Source: DASXSB01 sp036506275
GTDB lineage: Bacteria > Methylomirabilota > Methylomirabilia > Rokubacteriales > CSP1-6
Assembly (NCBI GenBank): GCA_036506275.1
Contig: DASXSB010000042.1
Location: forward strand, 1-20,044
DNA length: 20,044 nucleotides
Reading direction: 5' to 3'
Of the stretch, positions 14,777 through 20,044 are shown in pieces. The notes under the pieces are model-generated. The model did no database searches. It was not told the origin of the DNA and was given only the letters and a program-made list of their open reading frames with translations. The translations under genes were made by a program, and so were the position numbers. Every line of letters begins with the position of its first letter. Position 1 is the first letter of the stretch.

Positions 14777-15511
14777 GTGTGGCTGGCCCTCGGCGATTTT
14801 CTTTTCCGGTGGCGCAGCTATCTGCCCCTGATCCTCGTCCCGCCCATCGTCCTCGCCATCGCGACGTCCGCCCACCCCATGCCCTCCTATCCGGGACGGC
14901 TCGCGTGGGAGATGGCGTGCCTGCTCATCGCCTGCGCGGGGCTCGCGCTCCGTGTGTGGACGGTCGGCGTGGCCGCCCGCGGGACGTCCGGTCGCAACAC
15001 GCGCCAGCAAAAAGCCTCCACGCTCAACACCACGGGTCCCTATTCGGTGATGCGCCATCCTCTCTACGTCGGCAACGGTCTCATCGTGTTCGGGCTCGCG
15101 CTCTTTCCGGGCACGGTGGTGGCGGCCCTGCTCGTCGCCCTCGTCACCATCGCCTACTACGCCATCATCACCGCCCGCGAGGAGGCGTTCCTCCGGGAGC
15201 GCTTCGGGCCGGCGTTCGCGACGTGGGCGGCGCGGGTGCCGGCGCTCGTGCCGAACGTCTCCCGCTACGTTCCCTCCGCCATTCCCTTCGACTGGCGGAT
15301 TCCGCTTCGCCGTGAGTTCTATGCGCTCGCGCTGATCTTGATCATGCCGTTTGCGCTGGACGTGGTCGCGCATCTCACGCGGCACGGCGTGCTACAGTGC
15401 AATCCCGTATGGGGCGGCCTCGCGGGGGCGGGTGCCATCGGGTTCGTGGTGCTTCGCGCCCTGAAGAAGCGAACCCCGGGGGGAGATTCCCCGAGCCTCC
15501 GGCAGGCCTGA
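14777..15511 (+). CDS. ICMT/PEMT-type membrane methyltransferase
   Basis: The product is 244 aa from a GTG with GGGAG 6 nt upstream (14766-14770). Hydrophobic segments lie at about residues 15-31, 43-64, 101-131 and 181-199. The SAM-binding signature of isoprenylcysteine carboxyl methyltransferase / phospholipid methyltransferase proteins is TTGPYSVMRHPLYVGN (85-100), and the family's second block is REEAFLRERFGPAFATWAARVP (134-155). Known relatives methylate prenylated cysteines or phosphatidylethanolamine; bacterial members mostly have unknown lipid-like substrates. It follows the barrel gene by 29 bp and runs into the DUF3047 gene, suggesting an envelope-related operon. The C-terminal 45 residues add one more hydrophobic segment. 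Confidence 0.88.
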   Translation: MWLALGDFLFRWRSYLPLILVPPIVLAIATSAHPMPSYPGRLAWEMACLLIACAGLALRVWTVGVAARGTSGRNTRQQKASTLNTTGPYSVMRHPLYVGNGLIVFGLALFPGTVVAALLVALVTIAYYAIITAREEAFLRERFGPAFATWAARVPALVPNVSRYVPSAIPFDWRIPLRREFYALALILIMPFALDVVAHLTRHGVLQCNPVWGGLAGAGAIGFVVLRALKKRTPGGDSPSLRQA

Positions 15512-16209
15512 CCGTCTCCGCCGCCGTCTCGCGGCGCACCGTTCTCCGCGCGACCGCCACCCTCTTCGGGGTCGCCTGCCTTCCGCGCGCCGGCGCCGCC
15601 GGCGCCACCCTCGTCGAAGACTGGGCGACGCACCAGGTCGGCGCGCGCGGCGTTCCCACCGGTTGGCGCGAGTACGAGACGCCGGCCGGCCGTCCGCGAT
15701 ACGACTTCACGATCGTCGACGACGGTGGTCGCCGCGCCCTGGATCTCAAAAGCGAGGGCGATCACTCCACCATCGCCAAGGAGGTTCAGGTCGAGCTCGC
15801 GCAGACGCCGGTGCTGGAGTGGGCGTGGAAGGTGATGCGGGTGCCCGCCCACGCCGACCTCCGCAACAAGGCCACCTCCGATGCGACGGGCCATGTCTTC
15901 GTGGTGTGGCCCCGGTGGCCGGCGCTGCTGCGCTCGCGCCTCATCGGTTACGTGTGGGATCGCGCGCTTCCGACCGGCTCCGTGGTGAAGAGCCGGAAGA
16001 CGGGGACGGTGACGTTCATAGTGGTCGCGAGCGGCGAGCAAGGCCTCCGCGAGTGGCGCGTGCAGCGGCGCAACGTCGTCGAGGACTACCGGAAGGTCTT
16101 CGACGAGACGCCGACGGATCCGGGGGCGGTGGCGCTCTCGATCGACACCAACGACACGCGAAGCGAAGCGGAGACGCTGTTCGGCCGGATCGCCTTCGCA
16201 GCGCGGTGA
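15409..16209 (+). CDS. DUF3047 family protein with twin-arginine signal
   Basis: The family body begins at LVEDWATHQVGARGVPTGW and includes PVLEWAWKVMRVP, ATGHVFVVWP and a late SIDTNDTRSEAETLFGRIAF, all typical of DUF3047, whose function is unknown. A Tat motif SRRTVLRATA (residues 41-50 from the ATG at 15409) precedes a hydrophobic stretch and an AxA-like site (AGAAGA), so export of a folded protein is likely. The start is uncertain: ATG 15409 gives 266 aa but overlaps the methyltransferase gene by 103 bp and gives an unusually long n-region. GTG 15397 is longer still. CTG at 15508 overlaps the preceding TGA as CTGA and would give a normal Tat leader and 233 aa. No ATG, GTG or TTG exists between. 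Confidence 0.82.
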   Translation: MGRPRGGGCHRVRGASRPEEANPGGRFPEPPAGLTVSAAVSRRTVLRATATLFGVACLPRAGAAGATLVEDWATHQVGARGVPTGWREYETPAGRPRYDFTIVDDGGRRALDLKSEGDHSTIAKEVQVELAQTPVLEWAWKVMRVPAHADLRNKATSDATGHVFVVWPRWPALLRSRLIGYVWDRALPTGSVVKSRKTGTVTFIVVASGEQGLREWRVQRRNVVEDYRKVFDETPTDPGAVALSIDTNDTRSEAETLFGRIAFAAR

Positions 16210-16239
16210 CGGGCGCTCGACACGCGCAGCGTCACGACC

Positions 16240-16257
16240 GCCCGCGTCTACGCGGGC
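16240..16257. terminator. Small hairpin at the glycosyltransferase stop codon
   Basis: GCCCGCG (16240-16246) pairs with CGCGGGC (16251-16257). The 4-nt loop TCTA contains the complement of the glycosyltransferase TAG. It lies in the 38-bp gap of two convergent genes and may impede read-through from either side. No U tract. Confidence 0.3.
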
Positions 16258-18320
16258 AGCATCACGGCTTTCAGGCGAGGCCAGGCCATCACGAGAACAC
16301 CGATGGCGGCGGTCATCGTCCACAGCGGGTCAACCGCGACGTGGGCGCCTCCCAGGATGTCTTCGAGAATATCCAGCGGCAATGGCGCCACGAGGACCGT
16401 TCCCACTGCGTAGGCATTCGGCACCGCGACCGCCGCGCGATGGCGGCGCCGGTACCAGTAGAGAGCCACGGCCGCCAGGCCCAGGGCGAAGACCGCCCAG
16501 TGTCCCGGGAAGGCGGCGAGGGCCAGGATGATCACGGACTCGCTGCTCAGGATCGACGTCGGGGAGCCGCCATGGCCGATGGCGTAGGCGCGCAGGATCA
16601 TCCCCGCCACGGCGACGCCCACGCACATCAGCTCGAGGGCGAGGTGGCGCGAGAGGTCCGGCGGCTCGTCCGTGAGCGCCGCCCGCGCGAAGACGCTGTG
16701 ATCGGGGGGAAGCGTCGCACGCGCGATGGTCACGGTTTGGCGCCCGAGCTTCGCGTGAGCCACGATCACGGGAGCGCTCGTCTCTTCGAGCCGCGGCAGC
16801 AATCGATCGTCGGTGACGACGATGGTGGCCTCATCGGCGTTGCGTCGCGCGTGCACCGAGCGATCGGGACCCGCGAGGTCGGTGACCGGCTCTCCGAGAT
16901 AGAACGCGAGCGGCAGCGGATGGACGTTCCACGTCGACACGCTCTCGCCACCCTGACGCGCGGCCGCGATCTGCCCGAGCACGGGAACGTAATCGTACTT
17001 CGCGTTCACGCGTTCCACCTGGCCATGGTAGATCAGCGTCACGAAGGTGGCGGCGGCCACACCCGCGATGACGAACGCGCGCTCCACGCGGCGGTAGCGC
17101 AATCCAATCTCGAGCGCGATCACCACGGTGGCGGCCGCCACGCCGGCGAGCGCCGCCTCCACGGGGAAGAGCGGCAGTGCCGTGCGCACGTCGGCGAGGA
17201 CGCGCCCGTGAGCGGCCGATCGCACGAGTCCGGTGGCCACCACGGTGGCGAAGAGCGCCGCCGTCCACCGCAAGGGCCAGAGCGTCACCGTCCGCCACTT
17301 GAGCGTCACCCCCGCCAGCCACCAGCCGAGCAAGAGCGCGAGCGGCGGGACGAGAGGCAGGTGGTAGCGGATCCGCTGCTGATGCGACGGAAACACCATG
17401 ATGAAGACGGCGGCGGCCCACACGAGCACCAGCGTGACCGCATCCCGCTCGCTGCCCCGGCCCCGTCCGAACCGCCAGGCATCGTACAGCGCGAAGGGGA
17501 GGAACCACGCCCACGGGAAGACCAGGCTCAGCGTGTGCTGCACGGGCGTGATGAAGAACATCGGCGAGAGCTGGCGCGGCAGGTACCAGAGCAGATAGTC
17601 GAACGCAACGGTGCGTTGAAGGGTGGGCGCTTCCCGGGAGGCGGCCATGATCCACCAGGGTGCGATCAGGACGCCGAGCGTCACCATGCCGCGCGCGAAA
17701 CGCAGCCAGCTCACCGGCCGCACGCGGCGCTGGACAACGGCGAACGCCACCGCGAAGACGAGCGGCATCAATCCGGCGGGCCCCTTGACCCAGAACCCGC
17801 CCGCGAGCGCGGCATAGAACCCGATCCACGCGTGGCCGTCGGGATGCCGGTACATGCGGGTGAGCGCCCACACGCTGCCGGCGGCGAAGGCAGTCAGCAG
17901 CATGTCCGGCATGGCGAGGCGCTCGTAGACGTAGAAGCCTTGCGTGGTGGCGGCGATGATCGCCGCATAGCGCCCGGCGGTGACGTTCCAGAGCTCGGCG
18001 CCGAGACGATAGATAATGAAGACGGTGGCCAGCCCCGCCGCCGCCGACGGCACCACCGCCGTCAACAGAGTGACCTGGCCGAGCAGCGAGGAGACGAGCA
18101 CGATCAGCCAGGCCAGCAGCGGCGGCTTGTTCACGTAGGGGGCGCCGTTGAGGGAGGGCAGCAGCCACTGCCCGCTCTCGATCATCTGCTGGGCGAGAAC
18201 GGGAAAGCGCGCCTCGTCGTTGTTCGTGAACGTGCGTCGCCCGAGGTCGGTGGTAGCCAGCAAGAGCACCAGGGCGCCGACCACGAGGACCGCGGGGACC
18301 CGTCTCACTGCGGTTACCAT
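16248..18320 (-). CDS. ArnT-like membrane glycosyltransferase (GT39/PMT_2 family)
   Basis: The product is 690 aa from the ATG at 18320. The first transmembrane helix (about 8-24) leads to the periplasmic FTNNDEARFP with the family's Asp-Glu pair (Asp35, Glu36), then NGAPYVNKPPLLAWLIVLVSS. About a dozen hydrophobic helices continue to roughly residue 470, with ERLAMPDMLLTAF and FWVKGPAGLMPL typical of PMT_2/ArnT proteins. These enzymes move a sugar from a polyprenyl-phosphate carrier to lipid A, protein or polysaccharide in the periplasm. A soluble part (about 471-557) follows, then an extra membrane tail (559-690) absent from ordinary ArnT (about 550 aa). The tail resembles an ICMT-type methyltransferase lacking its catalytic motif. 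Acceptor unknown. Divergent from the SAM methyltransferase gene. Confidence 0.88.
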   Translation of the reverse strand: MVTAVRRVPAVLVVGALVLLLATTDLGRRTFTNNDEARFPVLAQQMIESGQWLLPSLNGAPYVNKPPLLAWLIVLVSSLLGQVTLLTAVVPSAAAGLATVFIIYRLGAELWNVTAGRYAAIIAATTQGFYVYERLAMPDMLLTAFAAGSVWALTRMYRHPDGHAWIGFYAALAGGFWVKGPAGLMPLVFAVAFAVVQRRVRPVSWLRFARGMVTLGVLIAPWWIMAASREAPTLQRTVAFDYLLWYLPRQLSPMFFITPVQHTLSLVFPWAWFLPFALYDAWRFGRGRGSERDAVTLVLVWAAAVFIMVFPSHQQRIRYHLPLVPPLALLLGWWLAGVTLKWRTVTLWPLRWTAALFATVVATGLVRSAAHGRVLADVRTALPLFPVEAALAGVAAATVVIALEIGLRYRRVERAFVIAGVAAATFVTLIYHGQVERVNAKYDYVPVLGQIAAARQGGESVSTWNVHPLPLAFYLGEPVTDLAGPDRSVHARRNADEATIVVTDDRLLPRLEETSAPVIVAHAKLGRQTVTIARATLPPDHSVFARAALTDEPPDLSRHLALELMCVGVAVAGMILRAYAIGHGGSPTSILSSESVIILALAAFPGHWAVFALGLAAVALYWYRRRHRAAVAVPNAYAVGTVLVAPLPLDILEDILGGAHVAVDPLWTMTAAIGVLVMAWPRLKAVMLPA

Positions 18321-18453
18321 AACGCACCCGGTGGCCGGGGAGAAAGCTCCGACATTCCGGGGTTCAGGCGGCGCGCGGCCACCGAGTGCGCGATACTCCT
18401 GCGCGAGCCCGGCGCCGACGCTTCGCACAGAAGAACCGGGACAAACTGGTCAC

Positions 18454-19281
18454 ATGCCTGACGTCGATCAGAATCGGAGCGAGTGGAACGAGCCGGCTCG
18501 CTGGCACGCCGCCGGAGACGAGTGGTCGGTGACGTGGGGCGGCGTGGAAGCGCACTGGTTCGGAGCGCTCTACCCGCGGGTTCACGCGTATCTTCCCGCG
18601 CGGACCGTCCTCGAGATCGCGCCCGGACATGGCCGCTGGACGCAATATCTGAGGAGGTGGTGCGAGAAGCTGGTCATCGTCGATCTCTCCGAGACCTGCA
18701 TCAACGAGTGCCGGAAGCGCTTCGCCACGGCGACGAACATCGAGTATCACGTGAACGACGGAATGTCCTTGCCCATGATTCCCGACCGTACGATCGATTT
18801 CGCGTTCACCTTCGATTCGCTCGTCCACGCCGAGATCGACGTGATCGACGCCTACCTTCGTGAGCTGGCGAGGACCCTGTCCCCGAACGGCGTGGCGTTC
18901 ATCCACCACTCGAATGCGGGGGAGTACCGCCGACGGCTCACGCTGCTGAAGAGGGTCCCGCACCGCGTGCTCGCCTACCTGAAGCAGCTCAACTTCGATC
19001 ACTGGCGAGCCTACAGCGTCACCGCCGGCGAGGTGGAGCGGCTCGCGCGGCGGGCGGGCCTCGTCTGCATCAGTCAGGAGCTCGTGAACTGGGGCAACCG
19101 ATTCCCCGTCGACCGCTGCCTGATCGATTGCTTTTCAACACTGACGCCCGTTCACTCGGCTCGCGCGCGTCCCAACCGGATTCTGCGCAATCACGATTTC
19201 ATGAAGGAGGCGCACCTCATCGCGGCCGTGGCCCCTCTCTACCCGAGCGGGGGCCCGGTGAGAACGAAGGAGACCGGCTAG
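18454..19281 (+). CDS. Class I SAM-dependent methyltransferase
   Basis: The product is 275 aa and cytoplasmic. Motif I is VLEIAPGHGRWTQYL (52-66), with GxG in APGHGR. The acidic residue after strand 2 is in LVIVDLSETC, and the later strand is in IDFAFTFDSLVHAEID, followed by ELARTLSPNGVAFIHHS. This is the Methyltransf_11/25 layout. The N-terminal 45 residues are Trp-rich (SEWNEPARWHAAGDEWSVTW), a form I associate with methyltransferases from surface-polysaccharide loci. Substrate unknown. The start ATG has only a weak ribosome binding site, and a 133-bp gap separates it from the divergent glycosyltransferase. Confidence 0.85.
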   Translation: MPDVDQNRSEWNEPARWHAAGDEWSVTWGGVEAHWFGALYPRVHAYLPARTVLEIAPGHGRWTQYLRRWCEKLVIVDLSETCINECRKRFATATNIEYHVNDGMSLPMIPDRTIDFAFTFDSLVHAEIDVIDAYLRELARTLSPNGVAFIHHSNAGEYRRRLTLLKRVPHRVLAYLKQLNFDHWRAYSVTAGEVERLARRAGLVCISQELVNWGNRFPVDRCLIDCFSTLTPVHSARARPNRILRNHDFMKEAHLIAAVAPLYPSGGPVRTKETG

Positions 19282-19362
19282 GGGTCGGCGGCGGCCTCGT
19301 CAAACACCATCGAATCCCTCACGGCTTCCGGGCACGTTTTCGGGACGTTCGCGCCGTCGGTG

Positions 19363-19390
19363 TTGCACCGGTCCGCTGAGTGCGTATGAT
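19363..19390 (+). promoter_or_regulatory. Promoter of tRNA-Lys
   Basis: TTGCAC (19363-19368), a 16-bp spacer and TATGAT (19385-19390) form a good sigma-70-type promoter. Predicted initiation near 19397 is about 3 nt before the tRNA 5' end, so little 5' trimming is needed. Confidence 0.65.
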
Positions 19391-19399
19391 TCTTGGCGC

Positions 19400-19475
19400 G
19401 AGCCGTTAGCTCAGAAGGAAGAGCACCTGACTTTTAATCAGGGGGTCCCGGGTTCGAGTCCCGGACGGCTCACCA
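19400..19475 (+). tRNA. tRNA-Lys (UUU)
   Basis: All 76 nt including an encoded CCA are present. The acceptor stem GAGCCGT (19400-19406) pairs with ACGGCTC (19465-19471), with discriminator A19472 and CCA 19473-19475. The D arm is GCTC/GAGC with GG in the loop. The anticodon stem CCTGA/TCAGG carries the loop CTTTTAA, with anticodon TTT at 19433-19435. The T arm is CCGGG/CCCGG with TTCGAGT. It reads AAA and AAG. No fold defect is seen, so it should be functional. Confidence 0.97.
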
Positions 19476-19489
19476 GCTTTACGGGGTCT

Positions 19490-19531
19490 ATTCCGGTCAC
19501 ATGGGTGACAGTTCATTCCGAGCACATAGGT
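19490..19531. repeat. Two 17-bp direct repeats resembling an insertion-sequence end
   Basis: ATTCCGGTCACATGGGT (19490-19506) and ATTCCGAGCACATAGGT (19515-19531) match at 14 of 17 positions with a 25-bp period. On the minus strand they read as ACCTATGTGCTCGGAAT and ACCCATGTGACCGGAAT. This resembles, from memory, the repeated CCATGT/CCGG blocks at the ends of some IS481/IS3-type elements. There is no transposase. The repeats sit between the tRNA 3' end and a truncated gene, as a leftover IS end would. Confidence 0.4.
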
Positions 19532-19532
19532 C

Positions 19533-20044
19533 CTCCTGCTGCAACTCAAAACGCTGGCCGGGCTGCCGCTGGACGCACCATTGGCGGTCCAGGGCGAGCT
19601 GGCCGTTCCGCCGCCCGTGGTCGATCGGGATCAGGCGATCGCCCGTGCTGTCGATCGACGGCCCGACGTCGTCGCCGCCCGGGCAGAGGCGGCAATGGCG
19701 GCCGCGCGCATCATGAAGGAGCAGACCGAAGGCCGCTGGGACGCCAGCGTGAGCGTGGGGTACCAGCGGCAAGATTTCGGCTTTGATCTGCGAGGTGTCA
19801 CGGATAGCGGAGCGACGCGACCCATTCGGGACGTCTTCCACTACTTCGGCGCGGCGTGTCAGTCACGCTTCCGGTTCGCAACCGGAACCAGGGGAACATC
19901 GCCGCGGCGCAGGCGGAAGCTCGCGCCGCTGAGCGCCGGCACCAGCTCGCCGAGCTGACAGCCAGGCAGGAAGTCGCGGCGGCGATCGCTCAGCTCGAGG
20001 GGGCGCGTCGCGCGCTGGCGCTCTATGAAACCGGGGTTCGTATC
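19533..20044 (+). pseudogene. Truncated and frameshifted TolC/CzcC-family outer-membrane efflux protein
   Basis: The reading frame opens directly after a stop (TAG 19527-19529) inside the repeat, with no start codon before homology: LLQLKTLAGLPLDAPLAVQ, then RDQAIARAVDRRPDVVAARAE, typical of the middle of TolC/CzcC efflux proteins. It continues through DASVSVGYQRQDFG to DVFHYFGA. Near 19853-19856 the frame breaks. The next residues expected of the family, VSVTLPVRNRNQGNIAAAQAE, are encoded one frame over (from 19856) and stay open to the window end. A single missing G would restore the frame. The 5' part is gone and the 3' part is outside the window. Decay is likely; a sequencing error could explain the frameshift but not the missing 5' end. 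Confidence 0.75.

Noticed and set aside
15663..18461. A 932-codon plus-strand open frame
   Set aside because: It is antisense to the glycosyltransferase and out of frame with DUF3047. Highly charged Arg/Gly/His/Glu repeats with no domain.
1..20044. CRISPR array, rRNA genes, complete transposase or prophage module
   Set aside because: No regularly spaced repeats, rRNA signatures, transposase catalytic motifs or phage structural genes were found.

Overview
The window is dense, very GC-rich bacterial DNA (third codon positions almost all G or C) with short intergenic gaps, many ATGA/GTGA stop-start overlaps and frequent GTG starts. The gene order pgeF / yggS-proC-yggT-divIVA, the outer-membrane barrel and Tat-exported proteins, and the DUF3047, two-domain SagB-like and GT39-type genes suggest an uncultured soil or subsurface Gram-negative lineage such as Rokubacteria/Methylomirabilota or a deltaproteobacterial relative. 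That placement is an inference from memory of gene content, not a tested assignment.

Region 1 (1-5375) is mostly housekeeping. pgeF converges on a GNAT acetyltransferase. A tightly packed operon then runs yggS-proC-yggT-divIVA-small exported protein-mtnA, covering PLP homeostasis, proline synthesis, cell pole/division and methionine salvage. Region 2 (5376-8298) is the most unusual part: a 28-residue peptide with seven cysteines and a strong ribosome binding site, a two-domain SagB/ThcOx-type flavin oxidoreductase, and a class V aminotransferase. Region 3 (8357-11596) holds a histidine phosphatase, hisZ and purA, the last three overlapping. Region 4 (11605-13191) carries an orphan single-domain response regulator and a two-module VOC (glyoxalase/extradiol dioxygenase-like) protein, both on the minus strand.

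Region 5 (13515-18320) is an envelope-related block: an outer-membrane barrel protein made of two copies of the same barrel domain, an ICMT/PEMT-type membrane methyltransferase, a Tat-exported DUF3047 protein, and a convergent ArnT-like membrane glycosyltransferase. The C-terminal extension of the glycosyltransferase looks like a decayed copy of the same type of methyltransferase domain. Region 6 (18454-20044) has a soluble SAM methyltransferase, a tRNA-Lys(UUU) with its own promoter, a short repeat that resembles an insertion-sequence end, and a broken TolC/CzcC-family efflux gene that is 5'-truncated, frameshifted and cut by the window end.

No CRISPR array, rRNA, complete transposase or phage module was seen. 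The best candidates for something undescribed are the Cys-rich microprotein paired with the SagB-like enzyme, and the glycosyltransferase with the methyltransferase-like tail.
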